DNA from: Paenibacillus sp. HB172176
Lineage (GTDB): Bacteria > Bacillota > Bacilli > Paenibacillales > Paenibacillaceae
Length of the DNA stretch: 64,000 bases
Assembly: GCF_011947265.1 (NCBI RefSeq)
Contig: NZ_JAATHD010000006.1
Span: 1-64,000, forward strand
Direction: 5' to 3'
A program made the position numbers and the translations under genes. Under the pieces are notes generated by a model. It was given only the letters and a program-made list of their open reading frames with translations, did not search any database and was not told the origin of the DNA. This document shows, piece after piece, positions 37,052 to 45,331 of this stretch (position 1 is its first letter; each line of letters starts with the position of its first letter).

Positions 37052-38173
37052 ATGAATGAGAACCGTTGGTTGAATGATATATGGAGCAAGCTGGAGGTTA
37101 AAATGTCGGCGCAATGCGACCGCGTCGGCGACCGGATTCCTTACATTCCGGTGGATGGCGTCTATCAGGAGGATAAGGCAGAGACGGATATGTATTGGTG
37201 GACGAACGGTTTCTGGCCGGGGATGCTGTGGCATATGTATCATGCGACGAAGGAAGCCAAATACAAAGAGGCAGCGGAGGGCGTGGAGAGGAAGCTTGAT
37301 GCCGCTCTCCAGGGCTTTGAGGGCTTGCACCATGACGTCGGCTTTATGTGGCTGCATTCATCTGTTGCCAATTACCGATTAACGGGGAATGAAGCCTCCC
37401 GTTCGCGGGGGCTTCACGCAGCCTCTCTGCTCGCAGGCAGATATAACCCTGACGGTCGTTATATTCGTGCCTGGAACGACGCTTTCATCTCATGGATGAT
37501 TATCGACTGCATGATGAATATTCCACTGCTCTATTGGGCGAGCCGGGAGACGAAGGATCCGCGTTTTGCCGCGATAGCCAGAATTCACGCCGATTCCACG
37601 CTGAAGCATGCGATACGAGCGGACGGTTCCTCCAATCATATTGTTGAGCTGAACCCGAACACGGGTGAATTTGTTGCAGCGCCTGGCGGCCAAGGCTATG
37701 AAACCGGCTCGTCGTGGTCGCGCGGGCAAGCTTGGGCGTTGTATGGCTTCGCGCTTAGTTATCGACATACGGGGGATCAGAGCTATCTGAATGCCGCCAA
37801 GCAGATTGCCCATTATTTCATTGCCAATGTATCCTTAACGAACTTTGTGCCGCTTGTCGATTTTCGGGCGCCGTCAGAACCGCGCTACTGGGATTCAACC
37901 GCCGGAACCTGCGCGGCCTGCGGCCTGCTTGAGCTCGCGGAGAGTGTCCCGGAATTGGAGAAGCCGCTGTATCGTGAAGCCGCAGTACACATTCTGCAAG
38001 CCATTGACAAACGCTTCTGCAATTGGAATGAAGCCCAGGATTCTATTGTAGCGGGAGGCACGGCGGCTTATCACAGCAGGAACGGCGACTTCGGCGTTCC
38101 CATTATATACGGCGACTATTTCCTGATTGAAGCGATCATGCGTTTGCGGAATCAGCATGAGCTGCTCTGGTAA
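37052..38173 (+). CDS. GH88 unsaturated glucuronyl hydrolase
   Basis: Removes the unsaturated (4,5-dehydro) uronic acid that polysaccharide lyases leave at the non-reducing end, by vinyl-ether hydration. The two key aspartates of the family are seen as Asp95 in LHHDVGFMWL and Asp152 in MIIDCMMNIPLLYWA; SSWSRGQAWALYGFAL and WDSTAGTCAACGLLEL are typical. At 373 residues it has normal length and is cytoplasmic. It is the last gene of the GH2-GH39-GH88 operon. Its presence is the best evidence that the large heparinase-fold proteins here are working lyases. GH105 is the nearest alternative, but the Asp pair and WDSTAGT block favour GH88. Confidence 0.9.
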   Translation: MNENRWLNDIWSKLEVKMSAQCDRVGDRIPYIPVDGVYQEDKAETDMYWWTNGFWPGMLWHMYHATKEAKYKEAAEGVERKLDAALQGFEGLHHDVGFMWLHSSVANYRLTGNEASRSRGLHAASLLAGRYNPDGRYIRAWNDAFISWMIIDCMMNIPLLYWASRETKDPRFAAIARIHADSTLKHAIRADGSSNHIVELNPNTGEFVAAPGGQGYETGSSWSRGQAWALYGFALSYRHTGDQSYLNAAKQIAHYFIANVSLTNFVPLVDFRAPSEPRYWDSTAGTCAACGLLELAESVPELEKPLYREAAVHILQAIDKRFCNWNEAQDSIVAGGTAAYHSRNGDFGVPIIYGDYFLIEAIMRLRNQHELLW

Positions 38174-38234
38174 TTGCTTCTTGCAATGAAGGGCGGATTC
38201 AATAGAATAATGGCGAAGTTCTAAGCACAGAAGA

Positions 38235-38273
38235 AACGATGAAGTCTGCCGAACAGACTTCATCGTTTTTTTT
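38235..38273 (+). terminator. Strong rho-independent terminator
   Basis: AACGATGAAGTCTG (38235-38248) pairs perfectly with CAGACTTCATCGTT (38254-38267) around CCGAA, followed by a long T run. The rest of the 38174-38476 gap holds the operator/promoter at 38322-38386 and the ribosome site of the next gene; I see no further gene. Confidence 0.9.
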
Positions 38274-38321
38274 CATACAGACTTTCTGCCCAGGCTTCAG
38301 TTGAACTTGAAGGAAAGCACG

Positions 38322-38386
38322 GTTAAAAATTTGCACATGACCGAAAAGGAATGTACATTTACTTGTCTGGTCAATATTCATACAAT
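38322..38386 (+). promoter_or_regulatory. Operator/promoter element shared with the GH98 gene
   Basis: GTTAAAAATTTGCACATG (38322-38339) matches the first part of the 45163-45228 element at 16 of 18 positions, and both are followed by a second ACAT-containing half-site about 20 bases on and a TACAAT -10 (38381-38386) at nearly the same distance. TTTACT at 38358-38363 gives a 17-base spacer. It would control the importer at 38477, probably through the regulator at 43236. Confidence 0.55.
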
Positions 38387-38476
38387 GAAACTGTACTCGC
38401 AAGAACTCTTCCGGAAGAGTTGCAGTCTTTCATTACATGCTTGTTGGTTTGAAAATTAGAGGAGGGTTTCTCACTG

Positions 38477-39814
38477 ATGAAAAAGATAAACTGGACAGTC
38501 ATGCTACTTGCATGCGTCATGTTGCTTGGACTGCTGTCTGCATGCAGCAATTCATCCGGAAACGGAAATGCGAACAATCAAAATGAAAACGGAAACAAAG
38601 CGACTAATGCACAAGAAGGCACGAAGAAGGAAGATGTGACGATTACGCTGGCGACGGCGGCGGGAGATTCCTGGCTTCGCCCGATCGACAAGGAGATTAT
38701 TGCCGATTTCACCAAGGAGACCGGCATTAAGGTCGATATACAGACCTATCCGGCGGATCAATATGCCGGTGTGTTGAAAACAAAGCTCGCTGCGGCAGAC
38801 GCGCCCGATGTCAGCCTTGTCTGGCCCGAAGCGAATTCCGCGCAATTTCTTCCTGACGAAAACTTTCTTGACTTAAGCGGAGAAGCCTGGGTGCAGGATA
38901 TGACGGAAGCCGCCAAGAGAAATGGAACCTATAACGGGAAATTGATTGGCTGGAATCCCTCCGGCGGCGACAGCGGCTGGGGCGTGATGTACAATAAAGA
39001 GATTTTCGAGAAGCTGGGGCTGAGCGCTCCGACAACGTTCGAGCAATTCATGGAGGTGAGCGCTCAAATTAAGGCAAGCGGCGTTACGCCAATCTTCGAG
39101 CCGCTGAAGGATACATGGCATTCCGGAATTTGGCTCGCGCTTTCAGGCCCGCTTGCCGACAAGAATCAATCGGGATTCTTCGAAGGGCTGAACAACAATA
39201 CGGCAAAATTCGCCGACAGCCCGGTGCTGGAGACGTTCCTCGAACAATACAAACAGATGTACGACAAGGGCTATTTCGGTGATAACGCGCTTTCCAACAC
39301 CTTCACGCAAGGTCTTGATTCTCTGGAAAGCGGCAAATATGCGATGTTCATGATACCGGCCACCTTCGATGTTCAGAGCGAAGCATCGGGCTCCACCTTC
39401 GATTTCAGCAAGTACGGCGCATTTCCTTCGCCATTTGGCGACAATCGCATGCTGGCTGTGTATGATGGCACGATCATTCGCACGATCTACAAAAACAGCA
39501 AGCATATCGATGCGGCAAAGCAATATCTGGCTTACATCAGCAGACCTGAGGTGCTGGAGAAGTATTACGCCAGCGTTAATTTGAACCCGGCGTTCCAAGC
39601 CTTCGAGCCGGTTCAAGCTGATATCGAGAAATCGCTGATTTCGAATTCGGACGGCACGAATAACACGGTTATGGAGGCGGGCATCAAATTCTGGGACGGC
39701 AACAGCATCGGCAATTATATCATCGAGTTGCTGCTCGGTCAGAAGAGCGCCAAGCAGGTGCTAGAGGCGATCGACAAGGATCGGATCAAGCTGTTCGAAG
39801 CGCAGGAAAATTAG
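38477..39814 (+). CDS. ABC sugar-binding lipoprotein (MalE/UgpB-like)
   Basis: Family 1 extracellular binding protein. The signal peptide ends in LSAC (Cys23), with an Asn/Gly-rich linker, then DVTITLATAAGDSWLRPID and ADAPDVSLVWPEANS typical of the first lobe and GVMYNKEIFEKLGLSAP of the family. It differs from the LplA-type proteins in size (445 residues) and C-terminus. GGAGGG ten bases before ATG 38477 supports the start. It heads an operon with two MalF/MalG-like permeases, next to a divergently placed kinase/regulator pair (minus strand) that probably controls it. Confidence 0.9.
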   Translation: MKKINWTVMLLACVMLLGLLSACSNSSGNGNANNQNENGNKATNAQEGTKKEDVTITLATAAGDSWLRPIDKEIIADFTKETGIKVDIQTYPADQYAGVLKTKLAAADAPDVSLVWPEANSAQFLPDENFLDLSGEAWVQDMTEAAKRNGTYNGKLIGWNPSGGDSGWGVMYNKEIFEKLGLSAPTTFEQFMEVSAQIKASGVTPIFEPLKDTWHSGIWLALSGPLADKNQSGFFEGLNNNTAKFADSPVLETFLEQYKQMYDKGYFGDNALSNTFTQGLDSLESGKYAMFMIPATFDVQSEASGSTFDFSKYGAFPSPFGDNRMLAVYDGTIIRTIYKNSKHIDAAKQYLAYISRPEVLEKYYASVNLNPAFQAFEPVQADIEKSLISNSDGTNNTVMEAGIKFWDGNSIGNYIIELLLGQKSAKQVLEAIDKDRIKLFEAQEN

Positions 39815-39841
39815 AAGAGGGCGATTGAAATGAGATGGTTT

Positions 39842-39879
39842 ATGCCCGCGTTGGCTAGAGCAACAGCAGCAGCGGGCAT
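39842..39879 (+). other. Stem-loop between binding-protein and permease genes
   Basis: ATGCCCGC (39842-39849) pairs with GCGGGCAT (39872-39879); the loop can add GTTG/CAAC pairs. It is followed by TTTTCC. It could act as a partial terminator or mRNA stabiliser, giving more binding protein than permease, as in other sugar importers. Confidence 0.5.
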
Positions 39880-39908
39880 TTTCCATAGGTTAAGGAGAAG
39901 GATGCACC

Positions 39909-40796
39909 ATGAAGGATAACAAGATCGAGAAGAGAATGTATCCCCAATATTTAATTATACCGGCGGCCATTATTTATGTTGTTTTTTTCCTGGGGCCCAA
40001 TCTTACCAGCTTCTATTATTCCTTTACGAATTGGAACGCCTATTCGCAGACTATGAAATTTATTGGGCTGGATCATTTCAGAGAAATATTCAGCAGCTCG
40101 TCGGGCGACTTGCCGGTCATGATTCATACCCTTATTTTCACAGTCTATACGACGGTGTTGAAAATTGTGTTCGGGTTATTTCTGGCGCTGCTGCTTAATG
40201 AAAAGATACGAACGAAAACGGCCTTACGAGCTATTTTTTATATGCCGATTACGCTGCCTATCGTCTTGCTGGGCATTATGTTCTCGCAAATATACAGCCC
40301 GGAGGGCTTGATAAACGCCATTTTGAACGGTATCGGCCTGAGTGACCTGACGCATGCCTGGATTGCAGATCCGGATTTGGCGATCTGGTCCATTGCGACG
40401 GTGGAGGTGTGGCGGGCCTCCGGCTTTGCCATGGCGATCTTTCTCGCCGCGCTTCAAATGATTCCCAAAGAAATCTATGAAGCGGCGGAAATTGACGGCG
40501 CAGGTCCCTTTCAGAGGCTGTTTTATATTGTTTGTCCGTATTTGTATCAGGCGTTTGTCATATGCACCTTGCTCGGCATGATCAGCGGCATGAAGGTATT
40601 TGATCTGGTGTTTGTGATTACGAACGGCGGTCCGGGACGTTCGTCCGAGGTTTTGAATGTGACCATTCTTAATGAATTCTCGAAGGGCAGCTATGGCCTT
40701 TCAACAGCAATGGGCTTAATTCTTTTCCTGGTCATTACGATCTCTTATTTTATTGTGAACAGCATTTTCAAACGATTTGAGGTTGATGTCACATGA
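39909..40796 (+). CDS. ABC sugar permease (MalF/UgpA-like)
   Basis: Membrane subunit of the importer with the lipoprotein at 38477. Six membrane segments beginning with LIIPAAIIYVVFFLGPN, the family block FVGLDHF-like FIGLDHFREIF, and the EAA loop IYEAAEIDGAGPFQRLF. The start ATG 39909 follows GGAGAAGG. Its stop overlaps the next start by four bases (ATGA), so the permeases are translationally coupled. Confidence 0.92.
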   Translation: MKDNKIEKRMYPQYLIIPAAIIYVVFFLGPNLTSFYYSFTNWNAYSQTMKFIGLDHFREIFSSSSGDLPVMIHTLIFTVYTTVLKIVFGLFLALLLNEKIRTKTALRAIFYMPITLPIVLLGIMFSQIYSPEGLINAILNGIGLSDLTHAWIADPDLAIWSIATVEVWRASGFAMAIFLAALQMIPKEIYEAAEIDGAGPFQRLFYIVCPYLYQAFVICTLLGMISGMKVFDLVFVITNGGPGRSSEVLNVTILNEFSKGSYGLSTAMGLILFLVITISYFIVNSIFKRFEVDVT

Positions 40797-41614
40797 ACGG
40801 GAACCGAATCGCTGCGCGCATAGCGGAAGTGTCGCTCTGGCTATTGGCCTTGCTCATATTTGTACCGTTGTATTTCGTATTCGTCAATTCGTTAAAATCC
40901 TCGGCCGAGGTTCAGACGATGACGCTTGCTCTTCCATCCGTCTTTCATTTCGATAATTACGCGAAGGTGTTCCAGAATGGCAATATGCCGCGCGCCTTTC
41001 TCAACAGCTTTATCTATACGACTGGTGCGACGACGATTACGTGCATACTCGCCTCGCTTGCGTCCTATATTATGATTCGCAGAAGATCATTGTTGAATCG
41101 CATTCTGTTCAATTTGTTCGTTATTGGGATGATTGCTCCCATGAATATGGTGACAACATTCCATTTCATTAAATCGCTTCATCTCATCAACACCTATACC
41201 GGCTTGATTTTGTTGTATACCTCGCAGCTGATGCCCTTTACTATTTTTCTCTACAACGGCTTTATCGGCGGCATGCCAAGGGAGCTGGACGAGGCGTCTA
41301 CCATTGACGGCGCCGGACCGCTAAGAAGATTTTTCTTCATCATCTTTCCGCTTCTGAAGCCGGTAACGGTGACGGCGCTTATTATTAATTTCGTGAATTG
41401 CTGGAATGATTTTATTATTCCGCTTTATCTCATTACCCAAACGAACAAATGGGGAATTGTGCTGCTGCTCTTCCAATATACCGGACAATTTTCCAATCAT
41501 AATGAATTGCTGCTTGCCGGCGCAATGCTCGTCGCGGTGCCAACGCTAGTTCTTTATGCAATTGGTCAGCGTTATATTATTTCGGGCATGACATCGGGAG
41601 CGATCAAAGGATAG
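40793..41614 (+). CDS. ABC sugar permease (MalG/UgpE-like)
   Basis: Second membrane subunit of the same importer. TM1 (LLALLIFVPLYFVFVNSLKS), the ELDEASTIDGAGPLRRFFF EAA loop and the C-terminal RYIISGMTSGAIKG are family hallmarks. Start overlaps the upstream stop. No ATPase gene follows; a shared ATPase elsewhere is expected. The operon ends at the terminator at 41639. Confidence 0.92.
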   Translation: MNGNRIAARIAEVSLWLLALLIFVPLYFVFVNSLKSSAEVQTMTLALPSVFHFDNYAKVFQNGNMPRAFLNSFIYTTGATTITCILASLASYIMIRRRSLLNRILFNLFVIGMIAPMNMVTTFHFIKSLHLINTYTGLILLYTSQLMPFTIFLYNGFIGGMPRELDEASTIDGAGPLRRFFFIIFPLLKPVTVTALIINFVNCWNDFIIPLYLITQTNKWGIVLLLFQYTGQFSNHNELLLAGAMLVAVPTLVLYAIGQRYIISGMTSGAIKG

Positions 41615-41638
41615 GGTATCAGGCTAGCGCAGAAGGAA

Positions 41639-41680
41639 GATCAAGCCCGCCGCTCATTTCGCGGCGGGCTTGATCTTTTG
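41639..41680. terminator. Terminator between convergent operons
   Basis: A perfect 15-bp stem: GATCAAGCCCGCCGC (41639-41653) and its complement at 41661-41675 with a 7-base loop, followed by TTTTG on the plus strand. It serves the importer operon and may also stop the minus-strand regulator transcript, although that side has only a weak T tract. Confidence 0.85.
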
Positions 41681-41703
41681 TGCGCAATGCGTTGACTCCT
41701 TCT

Positions 41704-43236
41704 TTATCTATGCCTGGAGCGGTATTCGGAGGGAGACATGCCTGTCTTGCTCTTGAATACCTTGCTGAAATAATGCTGATCCTCGTAGCCAGTCATTTCT
41801 CCGATGATTTTCAGCTCCAGGTCGGGATGCTCGACAATTAAGCGCTTGGCTTCATCGATGCGGATTTTGGTGACATACTTCAAGGGCGTTTCTTTTTTGT
41901 GTTTTTTAAATATTTTGCTTAAATAAGCGGAAGTGAAATTGAACTGCGCGGCAAGCTCCTCCATACTAATATCCTCGGCATAGTTCTCTCTAAGAAATTG
42001 CTCGATTTTATCGGCGATTTGCTCGGCGGGGTCGCCGCTCGCTTCGGACACAAACGCTCGTTTCAGCACTTGCAGCATGATTGTCCGCACATCGGCGTAA
42101 GTCATGCTCTCGCTGAGACCCTGCAGCAAATAAGCCTCCACTTCGTTCACGCTGATGCGGACGGCATTCGCCGATTCTTTGCGAAGCTGACGTATCCATT
42201 CGCTGAGCGAACGCTCCACCGCGCGCTGGGGCGCCTTGTCTTTCTCCCATCCCTCGCAGATTTGCCGGATCATCATGTCGATCTGATTCGGGTGTCCCAC
42301 CGAGGCGTGCAGCTTGGCGGTATGAGGCATAGTGGCTTCGGGAGCCGGCGCAGCAGCTTCCTCCTGATAGAAAATCGCGGATTGTCCAATGACGACATTT
42401 CGTTCCATTCCCGCTCGAAGCGCGAGCGCATTGGACCAGATTTGTTCATGCGGGATGCCTGCCAGATCGCAGCCTATCGTCAAGGCGTAGGGCTTAACGA
42501 TAGCGTTAAGCGCCTGGAGTAAACCTTCGGCAATTGTGGAGATTTCCGAGGCGCTCGCTTTGGTCTTCTCCATGGAGAGAATGAGCAGCTTCTGATTCAC
42601 CGCCTTCTCGTCAATCAGCCACCAATTCCGAATCGCCGGGGGCAGGGCGGAGATGGCGGCCTCCCAGTTAATGTTCTGCCAGACGGCATGAACCCTATGC
42701 GCCGTGCGGAAGGAAGTCATGGGGTTAAGCAGACTGCCTATATTCAACAGAATCATGAAGAATGCGGAATCGTCAAAATAATTCGTATGATCGCTAATGA
42801 AATTGCCCTGCAGCTCGGATGTAATCATCTCTCTCTCGAATGCAGCGCGCTTGTCCAGAACATGGCGGGAAATCGCTTGCATAACCTTCGTCAAATCCGC
42901 CGGCTTGAGCGGCTTGAGCAGATAATCGGTAACCCCGAAGCGAACGGCCTGACGAGCGTATTCGAAATCGTCAAAGCCGCTCAGAACGACGATCGGCATG
43001 TCGGGATAACGGCTGCGAACCTCTCGAATGAGCTCAAGGCCATTCATCCTGGGCATTCGGATATCGGTAAACAGGACATCCGGCTGCAATTGCTCGATGG
43101 AGCTTAGCGCTTCTTCGCCATTGTACGCTTCGGCTACGGCCTTGAAAGAGGAAGAGGCCTCTTCAATCTTGCGAATGATATGGCGCCGAATGACGGCTTC
43201 GTCTTCGGCTACTATAAATCGAATAAAGGGATTCAC
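41704..43236 (-). CDS. YesN-type response regulator, REC plus AraC HTH
   Basis: Regulator of the kinase gene just upstream on the minus strand. Receiver with Glu11/Asp12, phospho-acceptor Asp58 in FTDIRMPR and lysine in YLLKPLKP; C-terminal AraC domain with LAAQFNFTSAYLSKIFKK and IGEMTGYEDQHYFSKVFKS. The GTG start overlaps the kinase stop by four bases (GTGA) and has GGAGGTG nearby. It lies between the importer at 38477 and GH98 at 45332, whose promoters share a sequence element, so it is the natural candidate to bind that element. Confidence 0.92.
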   Translation of the reverse strand: MNPFIRFIVAEDEAVIRRHIIRKIEEASSSFKAVAEAYNGEEALSSIEQLQPDVLFTDIRMPRMNGLELIREVRSRYPDMPIVVLSGFDDFEYARQAVRFGVTDYLLKPLKPADLTKVMQAISRHVLDKRAAFEREMITSELQGNFISDHTNYFDDSAFFMILLNIGSLLNPMTSFRTAHRVHAVWQNINWEAAISALPPAIRNWWLIDEKAVNQKLLILSMEKTKASASEISTIAEGLLQALNAIVKPYALTIGCDLAGIPHEQIWSNALALRAGMERNVVIGQSAIFYQEEAAAPAPEATMPHTAKLHASVGHPNQIDMMIRQICEGWEKDKAPQRAVERSLSEWIRQLRKESANAVRISVNEVEAYLLQGLSESMTYADVRTIMLQVLKRAFVSEASGDPAEQIADKIEQFLRENYAEDISMEELAAQFNFTSAYLSKIFKKHKKETPLKYVTKIRIDEAKRLIVEHPDLELKIIGEMTGYEDQHYFSKVFKSKTGMSPSEYRSRHR

Positions 43237-45056
43237 TCCGGCACCTCCGCAATTTGTATTGGACCTCCGATTGTTACGCAGGCTCCGCCTGCCAGACCGT
43301 TGCTCAAATCGAAAATCAACTGATCGCCGTAAAGCATTCTCAGTCTCATATAAATGTTGACCAGGCCCATGCCGTCAATGCTCAGTTCGGGTCTATCCAT
43401 TTTGGCGTCAATTTCCTGCAGCCTTTGCTTCAGAAGCGTCAGCTTGTCCTGGCTGAACCCAGGGCCATTGTCCGAGACGGTTACGATCCACTTATTCGAC
43501 AGCCGCTTTCCGACAAGTCGGATCTTCCATGGCGGATCGGCGTCAAGAGCGTATTTCATGCAATTCTCGATGAGCGGCTGTATAACCAGCTTGGGAATGC
43601 GCAAGCCGTTCAAGCTATCCTGCGTGTTTAGCTGAATTTGCAGCATTTCACCATATCTTTCCTTAAGCAAATAGATGAAGTCCTCCACATGTCGCAGCTC
43701 CTCCTCGAATGCAACGGGGTGAAAGGAGCTGGAGGAAACATAGCGCAGCATGTTTGATAGTCCCATGCAATAGTTGACCGCTTCATCGTTTCGCTGTTCT
43801 TCGCACATAATGCTAAGCACAGACAAGGAATTGTAGAGAAAATGAGGGTTCATCTGCGATTGCAGCGCGATTAGCCGGGACTGCAGCTCATGGGATCGGG
43901 CGGAAATAACCTTCTCCAGAGAATCCTTTAATCGATTTCGCATATCGGAGAACGTTTGGTGGAGCTCTTCAAGCTCGTCCAGCTTCGATAAGCTGCCGAT
44001 GGGCATTTGACGATCCAGCTTGTCCAGCTCCAGAATTTTGATCATCTTCTTGATTCTTCGTATCGGCGTGGACAGACTGTTCGCCACGAAATAGGAGGTG
44101 GAGAGCGCCAGCAGCAGGAAGAGCACGCCAAGCGCGATAATGTTATAGGTGAACGTATATACGGGCTGCAGCAGCAGCGATTCCGGCTCGGCGAGGAGCA
44201 CCGTCCAGCCGGAAAAATCGGATTTGTTCATCGAAAGAATGGTGCGTTCGTTCGTAATCGGATTGCGAGCGATGGTATTGTCCCATTTTGTCGCCTGACC
44301 GCGATCACGATAATGCTGAATCAATTGAACGGTATCCTCGTCGGGCTGCAGCGGATAGATGATATCCCCGTTTTCGTTGTAGACATAAACATACTTGTTT
44401 TGTCTGGTGTCATCATCGGGAGCAAGAACGGCTCTTTCAATAATTTTCTGAAAAAAAGCATAGGTTTGCTCCACCTCGATGACATTATCCGGCCGCATGC
44501 CGTATATTTCGGCGAAGGCCATGCTTAGCGAGATGACGGGAGAGCCGCTCGTTTCGTCAGGCATGGTGTGAGGAGGAGAAATATATTTTTGGCCTCCTTG
44601 CTCCAGCGCCTCATGAATCCAGGATAGCTTTCGTTCCTTCTGCAGGTTGTCGTTATAGGATAAATATTGATCCCCGTATTCGAAACGAAAGCCGTCGTTT
44701 CGGTACAAATTCAGTCTGTGAAATACAGGCTGCGGGCCGTTGATGGAAAAAATAATATCGTCCAGCTTGATATTGTTTTCATATTGAACGGCGGGATCGC
44801 TCGTATAACGAAAAAAAGCTTCCTTCACAGAAGCAGACAATAAAATTTTCTGGGCAGTCGCATACATATTGTTGAGCTCAAGATTTAACGTGTCCGAAAT
44901 ATTCGAAGATAGCTGATTCATCGTGCGCGTCGAATCCTCGCGCAGAATGTCGGACATGTATACGGTGAACGACACCAGAAAGAAAATAATGATGAACCCG
45001 ATAAGCAAGGCGTACCGAATAAAGATTTTGCCGTGAATCGATCGTAATCTGATCAT
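43233..45056 (-). CDS. YesM-type sensor histidine kinase
   Basis: Full-length sensor kinase: TM1 near residues 13-37 (YALLIGFIIIFFLVSF), an extracellular domain of about 270 residues, TM2 (YNIIALGVLFLLLALSTSYF), HAMP, phospho-acceptor His405 in MNPHFLYNSLSV, and ATPase domain with IQPLIENCMKYA, SDNGPGFS and GMGLVNIYMRLR. The frame can begin at 45092, but the predicted promoter at 45099-45128 would leave no leader for that ATG; the ATG at 45056 gives the usual short basic N-terminus (MIRLRSIHGK). Coupled to the regulator by a GTGA overlap. Confidence 0.9.
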   Translation of the reverse strand: MIRLRSIHGKIFIRYALLIGFIIIFFLVSFTVYMSDILREDSTRTMNQLSSNISDTLNLELNNMYATAQKILLSASVKEAFFRYTSDPAVQYENNIKLDDIIFSINGPQPVFHRLNLYRNDGFRFEYGDQYLSYNDNLQKERKLSWIHEALEQGGQKYISPPHTMPDETSGSPVISLSMAFAEIYGMRPDNVIEVEQTYAFFQKIIERAVLAPDDDTRQNKYVYVYNENGDIIYPLQPDEDTVQLIQHYRDRGQATKWDNTIARNPITNERTILSMNKSDFSGWTVLLAEPESLLLQPVYTFTYNIIALGVLFLLLALSTSYFVANSLSTPIRRIKKMIKILELDKLDRQMPIGSLSKLDELEELHQTFSDMRNRLKDSLEKVISARSHELQSRLIALQSQMNPHFLYNSLSVLSIMCEEQRNDEAVNYCMGLSNMLRYVSSSSFHPVAFEEELRHVEDFIYLLKERYGEMLQIQLNTQDSLNGLRIPKLVIQPLIENCMKYALDADPPWKIRLVGKRLSNKWIVTVSDNGPGFSQDKLTLLKQRLQEIDAKMDRPELSIDGMGLVNIYMRLRMLYGDQLIFDLSNGLAGGACVTIGGPIQIAEVPE

Positions 45057-45098
45057 CTCAGGAATACCCCATTTCAGGAAATGGAATCGCATTGTCCT

Positions 45099-45128
45099 AT
45101 GATATCAAAATAAGCTGGAAATTAGCAA
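45099..45128 (-). promoter_or_regulatory. Probable promoter of the kinase/regulator pair
   Basis: Read on the minus strand: -35 TTGCTA (45123-45128), 18-base spacer, -10 TATCAT (45099-45104). Transcription would start close to 45092. Confidence 0.45.
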
Positions 45129-45162
45129 TAAGCGACGATTTATTTCATGTGCTCGTTGATAA

Positions 45163-45228
45163 GTTAAAAATTTACACAAGCGTTGGCGCATATTGGACAT
45201 TCCCAAAAGCTGCCGATTTTTTTACAAT
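45163..45228 (+). promoter_or_regulatory. Operator element shared with the 38477 importer
   Basis: GTTAAAAATTTACACAAG (45163-45180) matches 38322-38339 at 16 of 18 positions. A second half-site, TTGGACATT, follows 21 bases after TTACACAAG, and TACAAT lies at 45223-45228. No good -35 is present, consistent with an activator-dependent promoter. It lies between the divergent kinase and the GH98 gene. Confidence 0.5.
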
Positions 45229-45235
45229 AAGCTTG

Positions 45236-45250
45236 TTGAAAACGCTTTCT
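45236..45250 (+). promoter_or_regulatory. CcpA cre site before GH98
   Basis: TTGAAAACGCTTTCT fits all 15 positions of the cre consensus WTGNAANCGNWNNCW. It lies just downstream of the TACAAT and about 80 bases before the GH98 start, a position from which CcpA would block transcription when preferred sugars are present. Confidence 0.65.
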
Positions 45251-45331
45251 AAAAAGGGGGGTTGACGGCGTTAGACTGGCAATCAGGCAGGCAGTATAGT
45301 CAAGATTCGCACAATAAGAGGAGGAAAATGA

